NCBI GenBank assembly: GCA_032834875.1
Contig: CP135238.1
Coordinates: 2,127,725 to 2,191,724 of the forward strand
Origin: Sulfuracidifex metallicus DSM 6482 = JCM 9184
Lineage (GTDB): Archaea > Thermoproteota > Thermoprotei_A > Sulfolobales > Sulfolobaceae
DNA: 64,000 bases
Reading direction: 5' to 3'
Shown here: positions 1-7,737 of the stretch, one piece after another
Layout: each line of letters starts with the position of its first letter
Numbering within the stretch: the stretch's first letter is position 1
The notes under the pieces: generated by a model
What the model was told of the DNA's origin: nothing
The model's input: the letters and a program-made list of their open reading frames with translations, nothing else
The model's database searches: none
Made by a program: the position numbers and the translations under genes

Positions 1-59
1 TGTTCTTACCGTCAATATACGTTCTTATAAGAATGCTCAGAATTATTTTTAGTTCATAG

Positions 60-728
60 TCATATTATCTGAATACTATCAAAATTTATTGTACAAATCT
101 TTTTTTTGTAACATAATTCAAAGAAGTTTTTAACGGATTCCCTTCCTTTTAATCCTAACTCTTTTGAAAACTTCCCGATTACTCCTCTTTCCTCTTGAAG
201 CCTAGCGGATTCCCTTATTATCACCTTTAACTTACTTAGGATATTGATATCTAATTTCAGCGAACCTATTAAATCTAAGATAATAGGACAGTCTTTACAG
301 TGTTTTTCCCACAAGGAATCAATACTTATATCATAGCCGGAGAAAGATATAGTAGATTCCCCAGTACATTTCTCGGATTCAGATATAATAGGACTGATTT
401 TTTGAGAAAGCATCATCTTAATGAAATAATATTCTGTAGAATTACTGCCTCTAACACAAATACTACTTATAGGATCTTTATTTATAATTCTCTTTATCCC
501 TAGACGATTTACAATGAAGGCACCGTTTGACAATAACTTTACGCCACTCACAAAGTTAAGCAATGGTAATGGCAAAAATGATAAATCTAAATCGTTAATC
601 TTAAACTTTAGCTCGTCACCCTTCACCTTAATCGGTGCTAACTCAATGTCAGATTTAACTTCTCCTTTTAAAACGGGAATAATGGGAGAAAGTTCTTCAT
701 CTAAGGAATAGCCTATTTGTAGTTGCAC
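60..728 (-). CDS. Hypothetical protein, possible periplasmic-binding-protein-like fold
   Basis: A 222-aa protein I do not recognise with certainty. It has no signal peptide or clear membrane segment. The middle part (about residues 75-110) alternates short hydrophobic strands with an N-S-T-E-Y stretch, and the C-terminal third is helical, with a C-K-D-C pair near residue 145 and further cysteines near the end. The overall feel is of an MqnA-like substrate-binding fold; a crenarchaeal DUF3834-type family is a guess from memory. It is divergently arranged from the FAD oxidoreductase that starts at 770, with only 41 bases between them, so the two probably share a promoter region. Confidence 0.6.
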   Translation of the reverse strand: MQLQIGYSLDEELSPIIPVLKGEVKSDIELAPIKVKGDELKFKINDLDLSFLPLPLLNFVSGVKLLSNGAFIVNRLGIKRIINKDPISSICVRGSNSTEYYFIKMMLSQKISPIISESEKCTGESTISFSGYDISIDSLWEKHCKDCPIILDLIGSLKLDINILSKLKVIIRESARLQEERGVIGKFSKELGLKGRESVKNFFELCYKKKICTINFDSIQII

Positions 729-769
729 AACTTCAAAAGAAGGAAAGAAATTAATAAATTAAGTAGAAG

Positions 770-1654
770 ATGAAAGTTCTGATTCTCGGTTCAGGTTATG
801 CAGGATTAAATGCTTATTATAACCTTAGCAGCAGTTTCGATAAGGAACTCGTATCAGAATCTAATGAATTCATTTTCTACACTGCATATTTTAGACATTT
901 AATGAATAAAACAAACTATATTTCTAAAATATCCTTTATAAATCAAAAAAAAGTTAAAGAGATAGATTTGAAGAGAAGAGAAGTAAAATTTACAGATAAC
1001 TCTACCGAAAGTCCTGACCTATTAATAATAGCCTTGGGCTGCGATAAGAGCAAAACTACATCTAAAATAAATGAGACTTTCTCTGCTAGCGAAATATCGC
1101 TAGGTTCGGAATCATGGAGAGACGAAATGGTATCTATACAACTTGCGTTCTATCTGAAGAGAATGGGTAAAAAGGTCAGCTATTATGGCGACTTACTCAG
1201 ATGGGCAGGAGAAAAAACTAGTGACTTAGTAAAAAAAGAGCTGGAAAACGCTGGAATAACAATTGCTGAAAAAGCTGAAACTATAATACCTGAATGCAGA
1301 CAATGGGAAAGCATAGGAGAATTTAATTATTCTAGGAATTTCGAAATAAGTAAGGGAGTTTATGCGATAGGCGATATAATAAAAGGTTGGCCTAGAGTCG
1401 GCGAGTTAGCAATGAGGAGCGGTGTATTTCTAGGACGTTATCTGAGCGGAAAAGAAAAAGGAGACTTTATACCAATTCTAATTAACATTTTGGATACCGG
1501 CAGAGGAAAGGCTATACATATTAGGAGCGATAAGCCTTGGGGAGGAAAGTATGAATCTGTAAAAGTATCTAGAGTTAGATCAATAATGAAAAGATTTATA
1601 GAAAAACATTATGTCAGCAAAAAGGGAAATATGGGATTTCTTTATAAACTTTAG
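770..1654 (+). CDS. FAD-dependent pyridine nucleotide-disulfide-type oxidoreductase
   Basis: A 294-aa flavoprotein. The N-terminus has the dinucleotide-binding motif GSGYAGLNA (residues 7-15), and near residue 207 is the second FAD motif GVYAIGDI, as in NADH dehydrogenase type II and sulfide:quinone reductase families. It is short for those families (usually 380-430 aa), lacking much of the middle NAD-binding domain, and has no redox-active CxxC that I can see. The quinone-reductase link is therefore family-level inference only. The gene ends inside the left arm of a large inverted repeat (1653-1719) and faces UbiA convergently. Confidence 0.75.
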   Translation: MKVLILGSGYAGLNAYYNLSSSFDKELVSESNEFIFYTAYFRHLMNKTNYISKISFINQKKVKEIDLKRREVKFTDNSTESPDLLIIALGCDKSKTTSKINETFSASEISLGSESWRDEMVSIQLAFYLKRMGKKVSYYGDLLRWAGEKTSDLVKKELENAGITIAEKAETIIPECRQWESIGEFNYSRNFEISKGVYAIGDIIKGWPRVGELAMRSGVFLGRYLSGKEKGDFIPILINILDTGRGKAIHIRSDKPWGGKYESVKVSRVRSIMKRFIEKHYVSKKGNMGFLYKL

Positions 1655-1719
1655 GAGATACCTAGGGACCCGGGGGTATTCAGGGGGCTTAAAGCCTGAA
1701 GGGACCCTAGGTATCTCCT
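1653..1719. repeat. Long inverted repeat between convergent genes
   Basis: Two 19-base arms, 1653-1671 and 1701-1719, pair at 18 of 19 positions (one mismatch at 1669/1703). The 29-base loop contains a nested hairpin, ttcagg (1679-1684) with cctgaa (1695-1700). The arms are much more GC-rich than the surroundings and include the AvrII palindrome cctagg in both copies and cccggg at the stem-loop junction. The left arm starts in the stop codon of the upstream gene. It sits between two convergent genes, so it could act as a two-way transcript-end structure, but archaeal terminators are normally just T-tracts. A small mobile palindrome is another possibility. Confidence 0.85.
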
Positions 1720-1756
1720 TAGAAAATATATAGAGTATTGGGGTTAAAGTAGTTTG

Positions 1757-2662
1757 TTATGTAAACGGTATTCCTAATGCTATGTCTATGTCCACCCCTA
1801 GCCCTAAAACTATAGAAGAATATATGTTGTAATAGAAAGCTCTTCCGAAATCTCCTCTAGAAGCTAAATAGTAAGCATAAGCCATGATAGCTCCGTGAAG
1901 TATAGTAGATACGAAACCTATAGGACCTAAATTATACAAATAATCCGCTAAAAAAGCTAACGTGACCGAGCCTATCTGATTTAAGCCTGCAAACTTCAGA
2001 GCCTTAGGACCTAACATAACTGCAAAACTATGAAGGTTCATTTGCTTGTCAAACTCAGCATCAGGAATGTGATTATATAGATCGAAACCTAGAGCCCAAA
2101 ATACTGTTGAAATAACAAAAAGCCAAGGAACATAGTAAAGTATAGTAAGTAGAGAATTATAAACTAACCCAAGTGCTGCGACCGCGCCGCTAAAGACTGC
2201 GATGCCTTGAATAGAGGCTAAATGGTAGTTGGCAAACGCCGTAAATCTTTTCATATAAGGGTATGTCATAACAATAAGAGCAACAAAAGGTGATAATAAA
2301 AACGCCCATATATTTACTAGATATGCTGATATAAAGAAACCAGCAAGACCTACGATTATTAATAACTTAGCATCCCTGACTGTTATTACTCCTGTTACCA
2401 ATGGTCTTGTTCTCGTCCTAGGATTTCTAGAATCAATTTCTCTATCTGCTAGATTGTCATTTGTCATTCCTGCTATTCTAAGAAAGAATAAGGCGGAGAA
2501 AATCAATATCAGTACCGATATTGAAGGAACCTTTCTCAATACCACAAAAGCTCCTAAGTAAGCCATTGGAAGGCTAAATAGAGTCTGCTCTATCCTTAAA
2601 AATCTCATCAAAACATAAAGCTTACTTGTATTCTGCGAAGCCCCACCAGGATCCCAATTCAC
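1757..2662 (-). CDS. UbiA family prenyltransferase
   Basis: A 301-aa polytopic membrane protein of the UbiA superfamily, which moves a polyprenyl chain onto an acceptor (quinone head group, glycerol phosphate or heme). The two Mg-diphosphate motifs are visible: NDNLADREID near residues 68-77, followed by the typical RPLVTG, and DLYNHIPDAEFDK near residues 195-207. Around eight hydrophobic segments follow the family pattern. The start overlaps the stop of citramalate synthase by 4 bases, so the two are co-transcribed. Sulfolobales have several UbiA paralogues (caldariellaquinone, archaeal lipid, heme), and the sequence alone does not tell me which substrate applies. Confidence 0.9.
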   Translation of the reverse strand: MNWDPGGASQNTSKLYVLMRFLRIEQTLFSLPMAYLGAFVVLRKVPSISVLILIFSALFFLRIAGMTNDNLADREIDSRNPRTRTRPLVTGVITVRDAKLLIIVGLAGFFISAYLVNIWAFLLSPFVALIVMTYPYMKRFTAFANYHLASIQGIAVFSGAVAALGLVYNSLLTILYYVPWLFVISTVFWALGFDLYNHIPDAEFDKQMNLHSFAVMLGPKALKFAGLNQIGSVTLAFLADYLYNLGPIGFVSTILHGAIMAYAYYLASRGDFGRAFYYNIYSSIVLGLGVDIDIALGIPFT

Positions 2663-4242
2663 ACTTCTAAAGAGGAGAGGGCTCCTTTTATTTTCTTATT
2701 AACTTGAAGGTAATAGTCTAATCCATCTATTAACGCTAAAACAGAAGCTTCTATTACGTTAGTGGACACACCTTCAGTCTTCCATACCATTGTGCCATCT
2801 GAGAACTCTATAGTAACTCTAACAAGGCTCTCCGTGTTTTTAACTTCACCAGGTAGTATTACTCTGTAATCAGTAAGTTTTATTGAACTTACCTCAGGGT
2901 AAACTTTAGTTAAGGCTGAACGGATAGCTTTGTCTAAAGCGTGAACTGGACCGACACCCTCGGCTACTTCTAACTCCGAGTTAACCTTTACTACGGCTAT
3001 AGACAAACCACTACTTTCTCCTATAACCTTCCAATAATCAAGCTTAATAAAAGGTTGGTAAATGCCTAGAGCCTTAAATACTATCAGTACTGCGGAGGAT
3101 GGAGCTATATCGAAACTATATCCTGTATTTTCCTTTTCCTTTATCATTTCTAACGCTGTTTTAAGCCTAGGATCCTTTTTATCTAGTTCTATCCCTAATT
3201 CCTTCAAGTATGAAACTAAGTTAGAAGTTCCTGATACTTCAGATATTACAAACTTCCTTCTATTTCCTACCATCTGTGGATTTATATGTTCGTACGCTCT
3301 AGGTATTTTCATAACAGCATCCACGTGTACACCTGCCTTGTGTGTAAAGGCATTATCGCCTACATAAGGCTGATACGGATTAGGATTTATACCGGCTAAC
3401 TCATAGACAAGCCTAGATATCTCCTTTAATTTAACCATGCTTTTCTCTCCGTTTAATATATTCATTCCCATTTTATAGAATACTGTAGGTATAATTTGAA
3501 TTAAATCGGCATTCCCTGTCCTCTCTCCTATCCCATTAATTGTTCCTTGAACGTGAGTGGCACCGGCCTTTATTGCAAGAATTGAATTAGCAACTCCACA
3601 TCCTATATCATTATGCATATGTACACCTAGTCTTACTGATATTTGTTCTGATACAGACTTTGTAATTTCAAAGACTTCGTAAGGCGTCGTACCTCCGTTA
3701 GTATCTGCCAAAACTATAACATCTGCTCCAGCATCTTGAGCTGTTTTTATAACCTTTGTAGCATATTCGCTATTCTCTATATAACCTTGATAGAAATGTT
3801 CAGCATCAAATATAACGGATAACCCATGACTCTTTAGATAATATATACTATCATATACTATCTCTAAGTTTTCTTCTAAAGTCGATTTTATGACATCTTT
3901 TACATGTAAATCCCATGATTTCCCGAATAGAACTGCTACCTCTACGTCAGAATCTATTATAGAATTCAAGGAAACATCTCCCTTAGCACTTATGTCTTTC
4001 CTCCTAGTGCTGCCAAATGCAGCTATCCTCGACTTGGATAATGATACTTTCTTTATCATTGAAAAGAATTCTTTATCCTTCGGATTTGAACCAGGCCAAC
4101 CACCCTCTATATAATCTACACCTAATTGATCTAACTCTAAGGCAATTCTGATCTTATCTTTTAAAGTAAAACCTATATTAGCAGTTTGAGAACCATCTCT
4201 TAATGTTGTATCTAATACCTCAACAGTGGATTTCTTGAACAC
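2659..4242 (-). CDS. cimA: (R)-citramalate synthase
   Basis: A 527-aa member of the isopropylmalate/homocitrate/citramalate synthase family. The N-terminal TIM barrel opens with EVLDTTLRDGSQ and then GVDYIEGGWPGSNPKD, the latter characteristic of the CimA branch. HMHNDIGCGVANS (about residue 208) holds the metal-binding histidines, and a LeuA-type dimer/allosteric domain occupies roughly residues 400-520. It condenses acetyl-CoA and pyruvate to citramalate, the threonine-independent entry to isoleucine. GTG is the apparent start. It is followed by UbiA with a 4-base overlap and is divergent from the membrane protein at 4262. Confidence 0.9.
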   Translation of the reverse strand: MFKKSTVEVLDTTLRDGSQTANIGFTLKDKIRIALELDQLGVDYIEGGWPGSNPKDKEFFSMIKKVSLSKSRIAAFGSTRRKDISAKGDVSLNSIIDSDVEVAVLFGKSWDLHVKDVIKSTLEENLEIVYDSIYYLKSHGLSVIFDAEHFYQGYIENSEYATKVIKTAQDAGADVIVLADTNGGTTPYEVFEITKSVSEQISVRLGVHMHNDIGCGVANSILAIKAGATHVQGTINGIGERTGNADLIQIIPTVFYKMGMNILNGEKSMVKLKEISRLVYELAGINPNPYQPYVGDNAFTHKAGVHVDAVMKIPRAYEHINPQMVGNRRKFVISEVSGTSNLVSYLKELGIELDKKDPRLKTALEMIKEKENTGYSFDIAPSSAVLIVFKALGIYQPFIKLDYWKVIGESSGLSIAVVKVNSELEVAEGVGPVHALDKAIRSALTKVYPEVSSIKLTDYRVILPGEVKNTESLVRVTIEFSDGTMVWKTEGVSTNVIEASVLALIDGLDYYLQVNKKIKGALSSLEV

Positions 4243-4261
4243 CGAACATAGGTGAATGTAA

Positions 4262-4810
4262 TTGAAGAGATTTATAAAATTTAATAATAAAGAAAGGTCA
4301 TCCTCGCTTAAAGTAGTTGGAGCGGGAATAGCTATATTCCTATTCTTGCTAATACTTTTCTTGACTATCCCGTTTTATTATCCCAGCTATTCAACTGTAG
4401 AAAACGTTTTTCATTCTAACTATAGAGAAATAAGCCTATCTCCAGACAAAGGAATATTAGTTAGTAGTGTCAACCTCACTAAATCAAACGATACTTTAAT
4501 AGCGTTCGTAACGGAACAAGGTGAAAACGTAAACATCACAGTGGTGGGAAATGGTAATACGTTGACAGACTCTAGATTCTTCACAGAAGAGTTACCTCCA
4601 GGAAATTATTCTATTTATCTGTTAGATACATCAGGAATGCCATACAACGTGACTTTCACTTACGGGGTATTCCCTGCTACTTTCATTGATAGCTTCTATT
4701 CAGGACTAGGTATATATCAAACAGTCCTAGAGATAGGAATGTCTCTAGGAATTGTTATAGCCATTATTGGAGGGATTCTCTTCCTCTTTTCCTTGAGAAA
4801 GAGAGCTTGA
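4262..4810 (+). CDS. Two-pass membrane protein, unknown function
   Basis: A 182-aa protein that I do not recognise. One transmembrane helix lies near residues 20-44 and a second at residues 158-178; the intervening 110 residues are predicted to be outside the cell, rich in Ser/Thr/Asn with several N-x-S/T sites, and beta-like. The TTG start is supported by a GGTGA motif six bases upstream (4251-4255). Its last 66 bases overlap the end of the convergent BtuF-like gene, an unusually long 3' overlap; both reading frames look genuinely coding there. Confidence 0.65.
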   Translation: MKRFIKFNNKERSSSLKVVGAGIAIFLFLLILFLTIPFYYPSYSTVENVFHSNYREISLSPDKGILVSSVNLTKSNDTLIAFVTEQGENVNITVVGNGNTLTDSRFFTEELPPGNYSIYLLDTSGMPYNVTFTYGVFPATFIDSFYSGLGIYQTVLEIGMSLGIVIAIIGGILFLFSLRKRA

Positions 4811-5599
4811 AAGCCAAGGTATAACTCCAGATATAAAGCTAGGTCCTACATGTGCTAAAAAATCACCAGCCGTGAATATTATTTTTTTCTTTAGAAGCCT
4901 TTCTAAACCTCTATTTATTAGGTTTCTTCTGAATCTCTCTTTTTCATAATCTGTTAATCTCTTAGGTTCATAGATAATTATATCTGGATCCTTGATAAGA
5001 AGTCCATTATCATCCGGAATTGGGTATGAATCGCTTGAATCTGAAAATATATTTCTTGCGCCTAATATTTCAAGCGCATGATTGATATGAGAAGGAAAAC
5101 CAATTGTAATTGGACCTCCTAGATCGAATTCGATATAGACCTTTAGAGGGGGAACTGTAGATCTATACCTAAACACATAATTTAGAAGTTCCTTATGAAG
5201 AGACGATGCACGCGAAAATTGAGCTAAAACGTTCCCTATTATAATTACGTTATCTAAGATAGAATTCACGCTCAATGGAACAGGAATTGGATAAACTGGA
5301 TATCCATCCTTCCATAACCTTTTAGCTAATTCTTTTTGAGCTCCATAGGAAGTAAATATTATATCTGGATTTAGTTTATCTAAAAGCTCTTTATTGACAT
5401 GTGTATAGCTCCCTATTTTAATTAGTTTTTTAGCCTCAGCTGGTCTATAGCTGAAGGCATCTGTTGCCTTAATTAGATGACCTAGACCTAACATGAAAAT
5501 GGTTTCTGTTGTGCCTGGATCTAAACTAATTATAGAATTGAAAACATGATTTAACTCTATATAGTCATCCAATAGAGGGTTATATACTTTCCTTGCCAT
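4745..5599 (-). CDS. BtuF-like helical-backbone metal receptor protein, apparently cytoplasmic
   Basis: A 284-aa protein resembling the periplasmic-binding-protein type 2 family used for cobalamin and iron chelates. SLDPGTTETIFMLGLGHLI (residues 25-43) and LDKLNPDIIFTS (about 74-85) are the typical first and third blocks of that family. Unlike true receptors it begins directly with a soluble sequence, with no signal peptide or lipobox, and no permease or ATPase genes adjoin it. The neighbour upstream is CbiG-like, so a role in cobamide handling inside the cell is a reasonable inference. Confidence 0.75.
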   Translation of the reverse strand: MARKVYNPLLDDYIELNHVFNSIISLDPGTTETIFMLGLGHLIKATDAFSYRPAEAKKLIKIGSYTHVNKELLDKLNPDIIFTSYGAQKELAKRLWKDGYPVYPIPVPLSVNSILDNVIIIGNVLAQFSRASSLHKELLNYVFRYRSTVPPLKVYIEFDLGGPITIGFPSHINHALEILGARNIFSDSSDSYPIPDDNGLLIKDPDIIIYEPKRLTDYEKERFRRNLINRGLERLLKKKIIFTAGDFLAHVGPSFISGVIPWLSSSLSQGKEEENPSNNGYNNS

Positions 5600-5661
5600 T
5601 GCTAATCTCTTTCAACCATAAGATAAAAATAATCCTTGTTTTCTAATTTTTGAGCGTGTAC

Positions 5662-6564
5662 CTATCTTATCCCTAGGCAAGTTATTACACCCATTGCCCT
5701 CTTGGTAGGATTTAAAAGAACCTTACCTCCTTTTCGCCTAAGTATTTCCTCACATATAGTCATGTAATCCTTTTCGTTAGCTACATAGGATTCAACGTCC
5801 AATTTGCAGACATTAGATCTCAGAACTGACGCCAGTTGAGCTATTACCTCTTGTTTTGCAAATGAAGGTACGAATATCTTATCTACTCTCTTTTCAAAAA
5901 GAAATATTGATTTCATTGTAGTAAAAATAGAATATACAATTGTCTCAGCCGGCGTAGATGCCGTAAACCATATTGGGAAAAGCACTTCCCTTGGCTCCAA
6001 TAGTAATTTCCCTCCATCGAACTTATTTTTCTCATTCCTTTTTGTTATTATTATATCTGCATCGTCAGGGTTCTTAACAGCTTTATAAGATTCGTCTAAC
6101 TTTAATTCTAGACATTTATTTTCATTAAATATAGAAATATTCTCGCCTTGTCCTAGTTTATCATTAATAATTTTTTTCTTTCTTGGATTTATAGCTTTTA
6201 ATGCATTAGTCCAAATGAATTCATCAATTGTGTACAGAGCATTCTGTGAGGAATAAGAAGTTAGTACTAATTCAGCTCCAAGAAGATCTGAGATTAAACC
6301 GCCTAACATTGATCCACCTTTCTCTTCCTTTAGCAAAGGTATTACGTAAGAACCGTCCTCAGATATCAAAATAAGAACGGGTTTTCTTCTCCTTTTTAAC
6401 CCCTTGACGTATTTTATAGCGAATTCTGCAGAACCAATAGCTATAATTACGTCTGCTATAATTGGACTTACTATTCTATATCCTAGCTCTGTAACGACTT
6501 CATGAATGTTTTTTGTTATATTGTTCCTTTCGTTCCCCACTATTGCAATCTCAGAAATGAACAA
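5662..6564 (-). CDS. CbiG-like cobalamin biosynthesis protein, divergent
   Basis: A 300-aa protein whose first half follows CbiG (cobalt-precorrin-5A hydrolase): SEDGSYVIPLLKEEKGG then LGGLISDLLGAELVLTSYS and TIDEFIWTN match the family order of active-site loop, helix and the T-x-x-D-x-x-G-x-x-x-x-D-E block. The canonical G-G-H-x-G-G-A-N loop is replaced by KEEKGGSMLG. The C-terminal part (about 225-300) resembles the CbiG_C domain with a central S-F-A-K-Q-E. The family opens the ring lactone in anaerobic cobalamin synthesis. Because the loop is altered the activity is uncertain. Probably co-transcribed with the BtuF-like gene downstream (62-base gap) and with pibD upstream. Confidence 0.6.
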   Translation of the reverse strand: MFISEIAIVGNERNNITKNIHEVVTELGYRIVSPIIADVIIAIGSAEFAIKYVKGLKRRRKPVLILISEDGSYVIPLLKEEKGGSMLGGLISDLLGAELVLTSYSSQNALYTIDEFIWTNALKAINPRKKKIINDKLGQGENISIFNENKCLELKLDESYKAVKNPDDADIIITKRNEKNKFDGGKLLLEPREVLFPIWFTASTPAETIVYSIFTTMKSIFLFEKRVDKIFVPSFAKQEVIAQLASVLRSNVCKLDVESYVANEKDYMTICEEILRRKGGKVLLNPTKRAMGVITCLGIR

Positions 6565-6613
6565 TGCAAAATACGTTACAGTTATTGCTTTTTAAGCATC
6601 CTTATCTTTTTTC

Positions 6614-7336
6614 TTAAATAAAGGAAGGAAATCCAAAAATAATAAGTAAGGAATATCCTAAAAGGATAAAAGGTATAACTGGAACTCCCCATGCTACCCA
6701 AATTTTCTCATCTTCTCTTACTAGACCTTCTTTGAGCAATTTCTCATATCTTTTTCTCCACTCTGAGTCGTCTTCTTCTATAGAAAAAGAAAGCCTCACT
6801 TGTCTAGACCCGTTTTGATCTATCTCTGTCAGTGGAAAAACAAATTTAGAATTAAGAAATTCCTTTATAGTCATCTGTCTACCTGAAAACGCCAAGGTCG
6901 TCCTAGTCTTAAGACTTAGATCCTTGGGAGTCTTATGTAAGTTAAATAAAAGGTTACCAAGACCTACTATAACAATTGGTATCAAAGAATAAATAATTAC
7001 AATTAATGGTTCCATGCCTGAATTAATGAAGTAACTATCTCCCAACAAAGACCTTACATGAGCGTTAGCTAAGTTTAGGATTAACAATAAAAATAAATCT
7101 GCACCTCCTAATAAAGAAAAATAATAAAAAATGAATATTAGAATTGAGCTTATTATGTATGAATAGAAAAATAGAAACAAATTTAGTCTTTGAAAATTAA
7201 TAAAGAAAAATAATATTAGAGGAGAATAGATTAACCATATTTTCGGATTCACTTCCCTATACTTTATGTCAAGATATGAAGTATGAATCAACATTACAAA
7301 AGATAGAAAAATTTGCAATAAAATTAGCCCATCCAT
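6614..7336 (-). CDS. pibD: Archaeal class III signal peptidase (prepilin peptidase, A24 family)
   Basis: A 240-aa polytopic membrane aspartyl protease that removes class III signal peptides from archaellins, pilins and sugar-binding pseudopilins before assembly. Both catalytic aspartates are visible: the first in YLDIKYREVNP (near residue 22) and the second in the G-x-hydrophobic-D motif GGADLF (near residue 80). About six hydrophobic segments are present, with a charged cytoplasmic stretch at residues 140-215. The length agrees with Sulfolobus PibD. A long, structured, GC-rich leader lies upstream (7337-7420). Confidence 0.92.
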   Translation of the reverse strand: MDGLILLQIFLSFVMLIHTSYLDIKYREVNPKIWLIYSPLILFFFINFQRLNLFLFFYSYIISSILIFIFYYFSLLGGADLFLLLILNLANAHVRSLLGDSYFINSGMEPLIVIIYSLIPIVIVGLGNLLFNLHKTPKDLSLKTRTTLAFSGRQMTIKEFLNSKFVFPLTEIDQNGSRQVRLSFSIEEDDSEWRKRYEKLLKEGLVREDEKIWVAWGVPVIPFILLGYSLLIIFGFPSFI

Positions 7337-7420
7337 TGGAAATCACGGCAGGAAGTCCTCCTCACTCACACCCTCTACGAGGCAGTCTGAGGACCAGATA
7401 CCCCTTAAACTATCCTTTTC
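7337..7420 (-). other. GC-rich structured leader or small RNA candidate
   Basis: This stretch between pibD and tRNA-Lys is strikingly GC-rich for the region. Read on the minus strand it contains ggtcctc (about 7385-7391) that can pair with gaggact (about 7354-7360), enclosing a smaller cctc/gagg hairpin. An AT-rich TATA-like block (tttaaatatat on the minus strand, around 7419-7429) lies about 30 bases before the start of the GC-rich part. It could be the 5' leader of pibD or a separate small RNA. No known RNA family is recognised. Confidence 0.35.
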
Positions 7421-7455
7421 CATATATTTAAAAAATTTATCTAATCTCGAAGGTG

Positions 7456-7545
7456 TGGCGGGCCCGCCGGGATTTGAACCCGGGGCCTACGGGTTTCTTC
7501 CCTTGGTTAAAAGCCCGCCGCTCTACCTAGCTGAGCTACGGGCCC
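7456..7545 (-). tRNA. tRNA-Lys (TTT) with a 13-nt intron
   Basis: The acceptor GGGCCCG pairs with CGGGCCC; D arm, anticodon arm GCGGG/CCCGT and T arm are complete. Anticodon TTT is at 7509-7511. A 13-base intron (7495-7507) lies at the canonical 37/38 site; CTTT of the loop pairs with GAAG of the intron to give a regular bulge-helix-bulge with two 3-nt bulges. The discriminator is G and CCA is encoded (7456-7458). A TATA-like element lies about 26 bases upstream. Confidence 0.95.
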
Positions 7546-7565
7546 AAGCTCTTTCTTTCTTTATC

Positions 7566-7576
7566 AAATTTAAACT
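7566..7576 (-). promoter_or_regulatory. TATA-like box of tRNA-Lys (TTT)
   Basis: AGTTTAAATTT on the minus strand is centred about 26 bases before the first tRNA base, the normal archaeal TATA distance. Confidence 0.55.
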
Positions 7577-7737
7577 TAATGCCAAAGAAATCGATCGCCT
7601 GCAGTTAGCCCAATAGCTAAATTATAAATTTTTGAAAATGATAGATTAAAGAATCCATGAAATTCGTATTTATCTTAAAATATTCAAAATAATTATATAA
7701 ATCCTATAGTAAAGACAATTAAATATAAATAAAAATT

